A stretch of DNA of 64,000 bases from Flavitalea sp966112615 (GTDB lineage Bacteria > Bacteroidota > Bacteroidia > Chitinophagales > Chitinophagaceae). This document shows, one piece after another, positions 26,010 to 33,814 of the stretch. The position numbers were made by a program, and so were the translations under genes. Below the pieces are notes generated by a model, which made no database searches, was not told where the DNA came from, and saw only the letters and a program-made list of their open reading frames with translations. The DNA is taken from positions 1 to 64,000 of the forward strand of contig CBHWDO010000015.1 of assembly GCA_966112615.1 (NCBI GenBank). The letters run 5' to 3'. Every line of letters starts with the position of its first letter. The stretch's first letter is position 1.

Positions 26010-27443
26010 TTAACTGCCTGCAGCTTCGCGATTAAATAATGACTTTATCCTTCTGAAAGATCGATAATAAAATTCCTTATTGAATAATTGCGAATCATGC
26101 AGGGCTTTGTAGATCAGGAATAGCCCGATCGGTAACAAAACAAAGGTTGCAAGCCACATGCCCGGTAATGGCTGCAACACATCTTCCCGCACAAACTTCT
26201 TTCCAAAATTGTTAAGCAGGAAGAATATCACAAAAAAGATCACAGCAAAAACAACCGGCGTTCCAAGTCCTCCTTTTCGTACGATGGATCCCAATGGAGC
26301 TCCAATCAAAAACAGGATCACTACTGCAATGGACATGGTAAACTTCTGGTGCCATTCAATAACATGAAGCCTCAATTCCTTCCGCTGGTTTTGATAATCC
26401 ATCGACTGGATCTCAAGATTTGATTTAACGGAATTGACAAATGTTATAGTCTGATCCAGCACTGAATACCTTGCACTGTCAGAAATGGTTTTAATGAACT
26501 CTTTTTCTTTTACTTTCTCTGCCTTGATATCTTTCCATCCACTATCGATGTATTTCATGAAAGTGAAGTAGGGAGTGAGTTCTGCCCTGGATTTCGTTTC
26601 AAAGCTTAGTTGCTTTTTTTCAATAGAATCGATCGCTTTATTGAGCTGCCGAACACTCAACATTTCATATCTGTCTTTATAGGTGCTGTCGGATGTCAGG
26701 CTTAATGCCAGCGAACTAAGGTCAAGTACTTTTTTATATTCCTTGAAACCCATCCTGATATATTCAGAATTGATAGATGAATTTCTTCCGCGGTCTTCAT
26801 ACCTCCATCCATCACGTAAGGTAAATTCAAGAAATCTTTTATCATCGGAGATCCGCATGATGCCACGCTTTGCAACGATCATATTATCCTGCAGGTTGGT
26901 GCTTGATTCATAAATGATCACATCAACCAGTGTACTGTCATCTTTCAGTTTTTTACCAACCTTAATCGCATAGCCGGGAATGGTTGTGTAGAAAACACCT
27001 TCTTTTAGATCGAATGCAGGTTTTTTATTGACAATATCAGTATGCAGGGTCCTCATTTTGAGGTTTGCCACTGGAATGACATAATTATTGAAGAGAAAAG
27101 CCATGCCTGCAAGCAGGATGGAAACAATGAATAGAGGGCGCATGAATCTCAATAATCCAACACCTGCAGATTTGATGGCAACCAGTTCGAATGTTTCTCC
27201 AAGATTACCAAAGGTCATGATGGAAGAAAGCAGCACCGCAAGCGGCAATGCAAGCGGAACAAGGGTTGCGCTAAGGTATACGATCAATTCCAGGATGATA
27301 CTGGTTTCAATTCCTTTTCCAACAAAATCATCGATCCACAACCAGAAAAATTGAAGTATCAGTACGAATAAGGTGATGAAGAAGGTAGCAATGAAGGGAC
27401 CAGCGAAAGATTTAATGATAAGTATATCCAGCTTTTTGATCAC
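26010..27443 (-). CDS. LptF/LptG family permease
   Basis: Inner-membrane protein of about 477 residues of the YjgP/YjgQ family, the membrane part of the LPS export ABC system. Three N-terminal helices begin KKLDILIIKSFAGPFIATFF, followed by a large periplasmic region (about 110-365) and three C-terminal helices with GAPLGSIVRKGGLG. A GTG at 27443 is chosen: the longer frame to ATG 27509 would contain a promoter-like TATTTTTG (27484-27491) and abut a terminator. The start remains uncertain. Confidence 0.88.
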   Translation of the reverse strand: MIKKLDILIIKSFAGPFIATFFITLFVLILQFFWLWIDDFVGKGIETSIILELIVYLSATLVPLALPLAVLLSSIMTFGNLGETFELVAIKSAGVGLLRFMRPLFIVSILLAGMAFLFNNYVIPVANLKMRTLHTDIVNKKPAFDLKEGVFYTTIPGYAIKVGKKLKDDSTLVDVIIYESSTNLQDNMIVAKRGIMRISDDKRFLEFTLRDGWRYEDRGRNSSINSEYIRMGFKEYKKVLDLSSLALSLTSDSTYKDRYEMLSVRQLNKAIDSIEKKQLSFETKSRAELTPYFTFMKYIDSGWKDIKAEKVKEKEFIKTISDSARYSVLDQTITFVNSVKSNLEIQSMDYQNQRKELRLHVIEWHQKFTMSIAVVILFLIGAPLGSIVRKGGLGTPVVFAVIFFVIFFLLNNFGKKFVREDVLQPLPGMWLATFVLLPIGLFLIYKALHDSQLFNKEFYYRSFRRIKSLFNREAAGS

Positions 27444-27483
27444 TTGTTCGGCGTTGGTTTCTTCTTTACGTATTGAGAGAGAG

Positions 27484-27491
27484 CAAAAATA
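27484..27491 (-). promoter_or_regulatory. -7 element for the LptF/G gene
   Basis: On the minus strand the sequence TATTTTTG fits the Bacteroidota -7 consensus TAnnTTTG, with a TTTG 15 bases upstream (slightly close for a -33 element) inside the T tract of the preceding terminator. It predicts a transcript start near 27477, between the terminator and the GTG at 27443. Confidence 0.45.
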
Positions 27492-27506
27492 GGGGATTAC
27501 CCATAG

Positions 27507-27536
27507 CAAAAAAACGCCCCCGGTCGGAGAGGCGTT
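27507..27536 (-). terminator. intrinsic terminator after the START-like gene
   Basis: On the minus strand AACGCC pairs with GGCGTT around a 12-base GC-rich loop and is followed by seven T residues. It lies 27 bases after the stop codon of the START-like gene and separates it from the LptF/G gene. Confidence 0.75.
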
Positions 27537-27562
27537 AATATAAGCTTTGAACTAAGTTAAAA

Positions 27563-27943
27563 TTAATTGCCCAGTCGGTGGAAAAGCTCTTTCACCTGGT
27601 AATCCCAAAGCTGGCTCTGGTCCTTGATCTCACCTTTTTCGGCAAAATCCTTGATCACCAGGATAGTTTGGTTGGTTACTTCGGATTTTTCAATCCTGAA
27701 CTCAAAATATTCATCCTTTCCTGCATGAGACCAGTGAAAACGAATGAATTTCTCTGGTTCACTTTCAACTACCTCTGCCTTATCGGTAGTGCCATTCCAT
27801 GAAAAACTGAAAACACTGTCACGCTCATCAACCTTGTCTGCGAACCATTCCTGTAAACCAGCGGGGGTGCTCAAGAATTCATATAATATCGATGGGGAAC
27901 ATCTTACCGGAAACTCTAATGTGAAAAGTTGTTTTTTGCTCAT
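27563..27943 (-). CDS. START-like (SRPBCC/AHSA1) domain protein
   Basis: Small soluble protein (126 residues) beginning MSKKQLFTLEFPVRCSPSIL. The motifs LYEFLSTPAGLQEWFADKV, FSFSWNGTTDKAEV, FIRFHWSH and YFEFRIEKSEVTNQTILVI match the START-like domain protein found throughout Bacteroidota, a hydrophobic-cavity fold related to Aha1-type domains. The ligand is unknown. It stands alone, divergent from the primary sigma factor gene and followed by an intrinsic terminator. Confidence 0.88.
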   Translation of the reverse strand: MSKKQLFTLEFPVRCSPSILYEFLSTPAGLQEWFADKVDERDSVFSFSWNGTTDKAEVVESEPEKFIRFHWSHAGKDEYFEFRIEKSEVTNQTILVIKDFAEKGEIKDQSQLWDYQVKELFHRLGN

Positions 27944-28241
27944 CTACACCCTGATTGGTCTTTTGTCAACGAATCGTGCAATAATAGAAAAATAATATTA
28001 GTCACAAAATTTTTTTCTGTTATGTATTGTTAAAGCCTATAACATATAAAAAAATGATTTGAATCAATTTGATGACTGAAATTCAGGAGTTTACAAATAA
28101 ATAATTTTGGTGGATTCACTTATTTTTGTTAAATTGCTTGAATCGGTGAAAATATTTGAACACTGCGACAGGTATAAGAAACAGCAGTTTTTAACGTTTT
28201 CATTGCCTTAACCAAACATAAAACCCTTTAAAGCCCGGCCT
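27944..28241. other. divergent spacer upstream of the sigma factor gene
   Basis: A 298-base AT-rich spacer with no open frame. Toward the sigma gene it contains two exact TAnnTTTG words, TAATTTTG at 28102-28109 and TATTTTTG at 28121-28128, that may be -7 elements, giving a leader of 100 bases or more. A short palindrome CTGAA-A-TTCAG lies near 28076-28086. No RNA gene is recognisable. Confidence 0.4.
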
Positions 28242-29117
28242 ATGAGTATGCGACAACTCAAGATCACGAAGTCCATCACCAACCGTGAATCTCAGAGCCT
28301 TGAAAAGTACTTGCAGGAGATTGGCAAAGTAGAACTGATCAGCCCTGAAGAAGAAGTACGCCTCGCCAAAGCAATCAAGCATGGTGATCAGCGAGCTCTC
28401 GACAAACTGACCAAAGCCAACCTTAGATTTGTGGTATCTGTTGCCAAACAGTACCAGAACCAGGGATTATCCCTTCCTGATCTTATCAATGAAGGAAACC
28501 TTGGACTTATCAAAGCCGCACAAAGATTCGATGAGACCCGAGGTTTTAAATTCATTTCTTATGCCGTCTGGTGGATCAGGCAAAGCATCCTCCAGGCCCT
28601 GGCAGAACAATCAAGGATCGTAAGGCTTCCACTTAACAAAGTAGGACTGACCAACAAGATCCAGAAAGCTTTCTCACAACTGGAACAGGAATTCGAACGT
28701 GAACCTTCGCCCGAAGAATTAGCCGAGATCCTTGAACTGGAAACCGAAGAAGTCTCCGCTACACTCGGAATCGGTGCACGCCACATCAGTATGGATACCC
28801 CATTGTCAGAAGGGGAAGACAATACCCTGGTGGACGTGATGGAAAATCCTAATGCGGAGCGCGCTGAGACAAACATTGAACACAGCGAGTCATTGAAGCT
28901 GGAAATCGACCGCTCGCTTAGAACCCTGACCGAAAGACAAAAAGAAGTTATCTGCTATTTCTTTGGTATCGGCCACGATCATCCGCTGAGCCTTGAAGAC
29001 ATCGGAGAAAAATTCAACCTGACCAGGGAAAGAGTAAGACAGATCAAAGACAAGGCAATTACCAAGCTGAGAACCCATTCCAGGTGCAAAGAATTGAAAG
29101 GATATCTTGGAGTTTGA
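28242..29117 (+). CDS. rpoD: primary RNA polymerase sigma factor (RpoD/SigA type)
   Basis: Sigma-70 family factor of 291 residues, the short form typical of Bacteroidota that lacks a long region 1.1. Region 1.2 starts with MRQLKITKSITNRESQSLEKYLQEIG, which spans about residues 3-28; region 2 has DLINEGNLGLIKAAQRFD, GFKFISYAVWWIRQSI; region 3 has RLPLNK and EREPSPEELAE; region 4 has LSLEDIGEKFNLTRERVRQIK, ending in a helix-turn-helix. It directs transcription from TTTG/TAnnTTTG promoters such as that of rpsP in this window. Single gene with its own promoter and terminator. Confidence 0.96.
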   Translation: MSMRQLKITKSITNRESQSLEKYLQEIGKVELISPEEEVRLAKAIKHGDQRALDKLTKANLRFVVSVAKQYQNQGLSLPDLINEGNLGLIKAAQRFDETRGFKFISYAVWWIRQSILQALAEQSRIVRLPLNKVGLTNKIQKAFSQLEQEFEREPSPEELAEILELETEEVSATLGIGARHISMDTPLSEGEDNTLVDVMENPNAERAETNIEHSESLKLEIDRSLRTLTERQKEVICYFFGIGHDHPLSLEDIGEKFNLTRERVRQIKDKAITKLRTHSRCKELKGYLGV

Positions 29118-29188
29118 TAGAAATTGTTCAATAACCTCTGAGCTAAATATTATTTAGACCTCCAAATCCATAAATTTGCAACTTTACT

Positions 29189-29226
29189 AGGTGAATGTAA
29201 CGTATGTTATGTTCACCTTCTTTTTT
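29189..29226 (+). terminator. intrinsic terminator after the sigma factor gene
   Basis: A hairpin with arms AGGTGAA and TTCACCT extended by G-T wobble pairs and GTAAC/GTTAT, followed by TCTTTTTTA. It lies 72 bases after the rpoD stop codon and upstream of ffh. Confidence 0.75.
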
Positions 29227-29266
29227 ATACCACTATAATAATTAGCGGAAAACAGCCTTTGAAGAT

Positions 29267-30586
29267 ATGTTTGAAAATTTAACCGACAGGCTAGAAACGG
29301 CCTTTAAACAGTTGAAAGGTGAGGGTAGAATTACCGAACTGAATATTGCTGCCACTGTAAAAGAAATTCGTCGTGCCCTCGTGGATGCCGACGTTAACTA
29401 CAAGATAGCCAAGGAGTTTACTGATAAAGTGAAAGACAAGGCTGTTGGCGAAAAAGTGATCAATGCGGTCAGCCCTTCCCAATTGATTGTAAAGATCGTA
29501 AAGGATGAACTGGCCGAGCTGATGGGTGGAACCGAAGCAAGCTTCAATACCAAGGGCACCCCGGCGGTGATCCTGATAGCTGGTCTTCAGGGTTCCGGTA
29601 AAACCACTTTCAGTGCCAAGCTGGCAAACTTTCTCCGCAATAAAAAGGGAATGAGCCCAATGTTGGTAGCGGCAGATATCTACCGCCCGGCTGCGATCGA
29701 CCAGCTTAAAGTGCTGGGTGAGCAGATTGGAGTGGAGGTTTATGCTGAACCGGATAATAAAAATGCTGTTCAGATCGCACAGAATGCCATCCAGGCTGCC
29801 AAAAGCAAGAACAGGAATGTGCTGATCGTCGATACCGCCGGTCGTTTGGCTATTGATGAAACCATGATGACCGAGGTTGCGAATATTAAAGGGGCGCTCA
29901 ATCCAAATGAGATCCTCTTTGTAGTGGATTCAATGACCGGTCAGGATGCCGTGAATACGGCCAAAGCCTTCAACGACAGGCTGGATTTTACCGGAGTGGT
30001 ACTTACCAAACTCGATGGTGATACCAGGGGTGGTGCTGCATTATCCATCAAGTATACTGTTGATAAGCCCATCAAGTTTGTAAGCAGCGGCGAAAAAATG
30101 GACACCCTCGATGTGTTCTATCCGGAAAGGATGGCACAGAGGATCCTGGGCATGGGTGATATCACCACCCTGGTGGAAAAGGCCCAGGCTCAATATGATG
30201 AAGAGCAGGCTAAGAAACTTGAAAAGAAGATCAGGAAGAACCAGTTCGATTTTGAAGATTTCAAGACCCAGCTCGACCAGATCAAGAAAATGGGTAATAT
30301 CAAGGATCTCCTTGCCATGATCCCGGGTGTGGGAAAAGCTATCAAGGATATCAATATCAGTGATGATGCTTTCAAAGGAATTGAGGCCATTATCAACTCA
30401 ATGACTTTGGAAGAAAGAAGAAATCCGGACCTGATCGATATGAGCAGGAAGAAAAGGATCGCTAAAGGTTGTGGAAAAGATATCAGCGAGATCAACGCTT
30501 TCATCAAACAATTTGAGCAGATGAAGGATATGATGAAGATGATGAACAAGATGCCAATGGGCAGAATGGGCATGCCTAAGCGATAA
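29267..30586 (+). CDS. ffh: signal recognition particle protein Ffh
   Basis: SRP54 GTPase of 439 residues that binds 4.5S RNA and hydrophobic signal sequences and targets nascent membrane proteins to FtsY. The N domain (1-85) is followed by the G domain with GLQGSGKTTF (P-loop), DIYRPAAIDQL, DTAGRLAIDE and TKLDGDTRGGAAL, then the Met-rich M domain (about 300-439), ending in a MKMMNKMPMGRMGMPKR tail that is typical of bacterial Ffh. Monocistronic by appearance. Confidence 0.98.
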   Translation: MFENLTDRLETAFKQLKGEGRITELNIAATVKEIRRALVDADVNYKIAKEFTDKVKDKAVGEKVINAVSPSQLIVKIVKDELAELMGGTEASFNTKGTPAVILIAGLQGSGKTTFSAKLANFLRNKKGMSPMLVAADIYRPAAIDQLKVLGEQIGVEVYAEPDNKNAVQIAQNAIQAAKSKNRNVLIVDTAGRLAIDETMMTEVANIKGALNPNEILFVVDSMTGQDAVNTAKAFNDRLDFTGVVLTKLDGDTRGGAALSIKYTVDKPIKFVSSGEKMDTLDVFYPERMAQRILGMGDITTLVEKAQAQYDEEQAKKLEKKIRKNQFDFEDFKTQLDQIKKMGNIKDLLAMIPGVGKAIKDINISDDAFKGIEAIINSMTLEERRNPDLIDMSRKKRIAKGCGKDISEINAFIKQFEQMKDMMKMMNKMPMGRMGMPKR

Positions 30587-30635
30587 TGGAAAAATAATCT
30601 TAAAAAGGTTATTCCCAATCAGGGATTTTTATATT

Positions 30636-30666
30636 TTTGAAATATTCGATTGGAGTGCTACTTTTG
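30636..30666 (+). promoter_or_regulatory. consensus Bacteroidota promoter for rpsP
   Basis: TTTG at 30636-30639 and TACTTTTG at 30659-30666 are separated by 19 bases, an exact match in sequence and spacing to the Bacteroidota -33/-7 promoter. The predicted start near 30673 leaves a leader of about 45 bases to the ATG at 30719 and rules out the upstream in-frame TTG at 30650 as the rpsP start. Confidence 0.75.
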
Positions 30667-30718
30667 CAATCCAATTTTATTAACCGTATTCATTCACGCA
30701 TTTAAATTTCTATTTAAG

Positions 30719-31138
30719 ATGCCAGTTAAAATCAGACTACAGAGACATGGTTCGAAGAAGAGACCATTCTACTTTATTGTTGTTGCAGACGCGCGCGCTC
30801 CTAGAGATGGAAAGTTCATCCAGAAGATCGGTACTTACAACCCTTTGACTGTTCCTGCATCCGTGCAGCTTGACCGTCAAAAGGCATTAGACTGGCTCCA
30901 GAAAGGTGCTCAGCCTACTGATACCGTTCGTCGTATCCTTTCTTACAAAGGCGTATTGTATCTGAAGCATTTGCTCCGTGGTGTGAAACTGGGATTGTTC
31001 GACGAAGCTGCTGCAATGGAAAAATTCCAGGTGTGGCATTCTGAGCACGAAACCCAGATCAAGAAGCGCCAGGAAAATGATGCCCGCGACAGAAGATCTA
31101 AGAGAGCAGGTGCTCCTAGAGCTAGCAGGGAAAGTTAA
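30719..31138 (+). CDS. rpsP: 30S ribosomal protein S16
   Basis: Ribosomal protein of 139 residues with the S16 signature MPVKIRLQRHGSKKRPFYF, VADARAPRDGKFIQKIGTYNP and the DWLQKGAQPTDTVRRIL segment. A basic and polar C-terminal extension (about 95-139, with KKRQENDARDRRSKRAGAP) makes it longer than the roughly 82-residue Escherichia protein, a usual feature in Bacteroidota. The ATG at 30719 follows a perfect promoter; an intrinsic terminator comes 22 bases after the stop, before rimM. Confidence 0.97.
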   Translation: MPVKIRLQRHGSKKRPFYFIVVADARAPRDGKFIQKIGTYNPLTVPASVQLDRQKALDWLQKGAQPTDTVRRILSYKGVLYLKHLLRGVKLGLFDEAAAMEKFQVWHSEHETQIKKRQENDARDRRSKRAGAPRASRES

Positions 31139-31159
31139 TCACACTTTCATATCATTAAG

Positions 31160-31189
31160 ATCCCGATGAACTTTCGTCGGGATTTTTTT
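31160..31189 (+). terminator. intrinsic terminator between rpsP and rimM
   Basis: A 10-bp stem with one wobble pair (ATCCCGATGA with TTCGTCGGGAT side) and a four-base loop, followed by seven T residues and TATTT. It would limit read-through from the highly expressed rpsP gene into rimM. Confidence 0.85.
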
Positions 31190-31202
31190 ATTTAGACAGA
31201 CC

Positions 31203-31718
31203 ATGACAAATTATATCAGCATTGGAAAATTTGTAGCCACCTATGGATTCAAAGGTGAGCTGGTATTGAAACACAGCCTGGGTAAGAAATCTTCTCTGAA
31301 GGGAATTGATGCCCTTTTTCTTGAAATGAAGAAGGATGAATTCCTTCCATATTTTGTAGAATCGGCCAAGGCAAAGAATGAGGATGAGATATATGTAAAA
31401 ATTGAAGGGTTGAATTCCAAGGAATCCGCTCAAAGATTGACCCAGAAGTCTGTTTGGCTAACTTCCGAAGTCTTTCACCAGCATGCTGAAAAATCCTCAC
31501 CCATTTCCCTGCTAGGATTTCATATTATCAATGAAGGCAAGGACCTGGGCGAGATACTTGAAGTTATTGAACAGCCTCACCAGGTTCTCTGCCGGATCGA
31601 CTTAAACGGCAAAGAAGCCCTGATCCCCATTCACCAGGATAATCTTTTGAAAATGGACCAAAAGAAAAAGCAGGTGGTGGTGGAGTTGCCGGACGGGTTG
31701 CTGGAGCTGTATTCTTAA
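31203..31718 (+). CDS. rimM: 16S rRNA processing protein RimM
   Basis: Ribosome maturation factor of 171 residues that binds S19 in the head of the 30S subunit. The N-terminal RimM domain has SIGKFVATYGFKGELVLKH and IEGLNSKESAQRL; the C-terminal PRC-barrel-like part has LLGFHIINEGKDLGEIL and ALIPIHQDNLLKMD, ending in the usual hydrophobic LPDGLLELY. It lies directly after the rpsP terminator; its 3' end meets a composite 8-bp/7-bp repeat array. Confidence 0.95.
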   Translation: MTNYISIGKFVATYGFKGELVLKHSLGKKSSLKGIDALFLEMKKDEFLPYFVESAKAKNEDEIYVKIEGLNSKESAQRLTQKSVWLTSEVFHQHAEKSSPISLLGFHIINEGKDLGEILEVIEQPHQVLCRIDLNGKEALIPIHQDNLLKMDQKKKQVVVELPDGLLELYS

Positions 31719-31830
31719 GAGACGAAGTGGAGAAGAAACGAAGTGACGAAGTGGGTCCTCACCTCCTTATCTCCTCACCTCCTCACCTCCCCATTCCAAC
31801 TCCCAACTCCCACCTCCCAACTCCCAAACC
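31719..31830 (+). repeat. composite repeat array between rimM and dinB
   Basis: Begins at the rimM stop with purine-rich 8-bp units (ACGAAGTG three times, GAGAAGAA once), then switches to pyrimidine-rich 8-bp units (TCACCTCC, TTATCTCC) and finally to 7-bp AACTCCC units that run up to the dinB start codon. The change of strand bias part way makes the array self-complementary in part. No separate promoter is visible in it. Confidence 0.8.
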
Positions 31831-32961
31831 ATGCCCATCGCCCACCTCGACCTCGACGCCTTCTTCGTTTCAGTAGAATGTCTGCTGGAACCCTCCCTGA
31901 AAGGGAAACCTTTGATCGTTGGTGGAAACAGCGACAGGGGAGTGGTGGCAGCATGCAGTTACGAGGCAAGAAAATTTGGGATCCATTCGGCAATGCCGAT
32001 TTCTACCGCAAAAAGATTATGTCCGCAGGCTACTATTATTCCCGGTACACGGGGTCAGTATTCAAAATATTCAAGAATTGTTACAGAGATCATTTCCTCC
32101 CGGGTCCCGTTGATGGAAAAAGCTTCTATAGATGAATTTTACGTGGATCTGAGGGGAATGGATCGTTTCTTCAAACCATTCGAATACATAAAACAATTAA
32201 GGGAAGATATCATTCGGGAAACCGGGCTGCCTATTTCATTTGGAATGGCTTCAAACAAAATGGTGGCAAAGATCGCAACAGATGAAGCCAAACCTAATGG
32301 TTACCTGCAGGTGGCATCAGGGATGGAACAGGCTTTCCTGGCTCCAATGAAGGTCAATAAGATCCCTGGAGTAGGAGAGCAAACTTACAAATCCCTGTTG
32401 GAGATGAATATCAATACTATTGGTGATCTTTCAATGCAGCCTGTAGCACTGCTTGAAAAGAAATTCGGAAAATGGGGAGCAGAACTGCACAAAAAATCAT
32501 TGGGACAGCACGATGGAGAAGTGATCCCATATCATGAAGCAAAATCAATATCATCTGAATCGACCTATGAAAAGGATTTGATTGATGAGACCCAAATGTT
32601 GAGTGAAATAGTCAGGCTAACCGAAAAGATCGGGTATGAACTAAGGCAGGAAAATAAACTTGCAGGCGTGATTGCTGTAAAGATCAGGTATCCCGATTTT
32701 GAAACTACTTCCCGACAGGCCTCCATTACCTACACCTGCTATGATGATGAACTGATTGTCCAGGCAAAAGAGCTTTTTCATAAACTATACCGCAAAGGAA
32801 TGCCGGTTCGATTGCTGGGGGTAAGATTAAGTGAGCTTACGAATGAAGCAATTCAAACCAACCTGTTTGATAATATTGGAAGGAAAACCGAATTGTATAA
32901 GGCCATAGATGAGGTAAAGAACCGGTTTGGAAAAAATTCTATCAGAAAAGCAAGAAAGTAG
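31831..32961 (+). CDS. dinB: DNA polymerase IV
   Basis: Y-family translesion polymerase of 376 residues. Catalytic carboxylates are visible: D7 and D9 in HLDLDAFF and D101-E102 in the KASIDEFYVD motif; SYEARKFGIHSAMP is the dNTP-binding fingertip signature. The palm and thumb show IPGVGEQTYKSLLEM (helix-hairpin-helix). The C-terminal little-finger domain ends at 376 after VRLLGVRLSEL; the final residues may include the beta-clamp motif (NLFDN near 350). The start codon directly follows a repeat array. Confidence 0.95.
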   Translation: MPIAHLDLDAFFVSVECLLEPSLKGKPLIVGGNSDRGVVAACSYEARKFGIHSAMPISTAKRLCPQATIIPGTRGQYSKYSRIVTEIISSRVPLMEKASIDEFYVDLRGMDRFFKPFEYIKQLREDIIRETGLPISFGMASNKMVAKIATDEAKPNGYLQVASGMEQAFLAPMKVNKIPGVGEQTYKSLLEMNINTIGDLSMQPVALLEKKFGKWGAELHKKSLGQHDGEVIPYHEAKSISSESTYEKDLIDETQMLSEIVRLTEKIGYELRQENKLAGVIAVKIRYPDFETTSRQASITYTCYDDELIVQAKELFHKLYRKGMPVRLLGVRLSELTNEAIQTNLFDNIGRKTELYKAIDEVKNRFGKNSIRKARK

Positions 32962-33038
32962 TCTACTTATTTGGTGGACAATCGTTATCTTCGTGTCCCA
33001 TTTGATGAAATCCCTTTTTTAAACTTAAAATACTTTTT

Positions 33039-33671
33039 ATGGGCTTAAGACTTGGAGACATAGCTCCTAACTTCAAAGCGAAGACTACCATCGGAGAAAT
33101 TGATTTCTACGAATACCTGGGTGATAGCTGGGGGATCCTGTTTTCACATCCTGCAGATTATACTCCGGTTTGTACTACCGAGTTAGGTAAAACTTCCAAG
33201 CTGAAAGAAGAGTTTGCAAAGAGAGGAACCAAGGTTCTTGCAGTTAGTGTGGATCCTTTGGATAAGCACCATGGATGGGTAAATGATATCAATGAAACTC
33301 AGCAGACAAATGTTGAATTTCCAATCATTGCCGATGATGATAAGAATGTAGCTACTTTATATGATATGATCCATCCTAATGCGAATGAAACGCATACCGT
33401 AAGATCATTGTTTATCATTGGTCCCGATAAAAAAGTGAAGCTGATCATTACATATCCTGCTTCAACAGGAAGAAATTTCAATGAAGTACTTCGCGTGCTG
33501 GATTCACTGCAGCTTTCAGCAAAATTTCCTGTAGCAACTCCTGCTGACTGGCAGAAGGGTGAAGATGTGATCGTTGGTCTTTCTGTCAGCACAGAAGACG
33601 CCATCGCAAAATTTCCTAAGGGCGTGAAAGTAGTGAAGCCGTATTTGAGGTATACGCCTCAACCGGAATAG
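33039..33671 (+). CDS. 1-Cys peroxiredoxin (Prx6 type)
   Basis: Thiol peroxidase of 210 residues that reduces hydrogen and alkyl peroxides. The peroxidatic Cys is C45 in PADYTPVCTTELG; the Prx6 family layout follows with GWVNDINE, FPIIADDDKNVATLYDMI and a C-terminal VIVGLSVSTEDAIAKFP plus a tail rich in Pro/Tyr. No clear resolving Cys is present in the C-terminal part, consistent with the 1-Cys mechanism. It ends in a repeat array and a bidirectional terminator shared with the convergent pseudouridine synthase. Confidence 0.95.
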   Translation: MGLRLGDIAPNFKAKTTIGEIDFYEYLGDSWGILFSHPADYTPVCTTELGKTSKLKEEFAKRGTKVLAVSVDPLDKHHGWVNDINETQQTNVEFPIIADDDKNVATLYDMIHPNANETHTVRSLFIIGPDKKVKLIITYPASTGRNFNEVLRVLDSLQLSAKFPVATPADWQKGEDVIVGLSVSTEDAIAKFPKGVKVVKPYLRYTPQPE

Positions 33672-33807
33672 GAATCGGAAATGGAGAATCGGGAATCGGA
33701 AATAGCGAAACCCAAAATAAAATTATAATGGAAAAAGGGCAATGAAATCAATCATTGCCCTTTTAATATTATAGGATCTTACCATTCCCAATTCCCGATT
33801 CTCCATT
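33669..33807. repeat. paired 7-bp arrays forming an inverted repeat around a terminator
   Basis: The plus-strand array (33669-33703; GGAATCG/GAAATGG-type units) follows the peroxiredoxin stop; its inverted counterpart (33782-33807) follows the stop of the convergent RluA-type gene. A 17-base word matches exactly in inverted orientation, 33680-33696 with 33791-33807, enclosing the terminator at 33733-33764. Confidence 0.8.
33733..33764. terminator. bidirectional terminator
   Basis: Perfect 13-bp stem (AAAAGGGCAATGA with TCATTGCCCTTTT) and a six-base loop, giving a T run on both strands. It serves the convergent peroxiredoxin and RluA-type genes. Confidence 0.9.
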
Positions 33808-33814
33808 ATTATAA

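Noticed and set aside
27444..27509. Longer N-terminus for the LptF/G permease
   Set aside because: This stretch contains a -7-like promoter element and starts beside a terminator T tract; the family N-terminus begins after it.
30604..30634. Terminator after ffh
   Set aside because: TTCCC/GGGAT pairing gives only a four- or five-base stem before the T-rich stretch, and the T-rich part belongs to the rpsP promoter; too weak to call.
30650..30718. 23-codon N-terminal extension of ribosomal protein S16
   Set aside because: It begins with TTG and covers the consensus rpsP promoter; the conserved S16 start MPVKIRLQ is at 30719.
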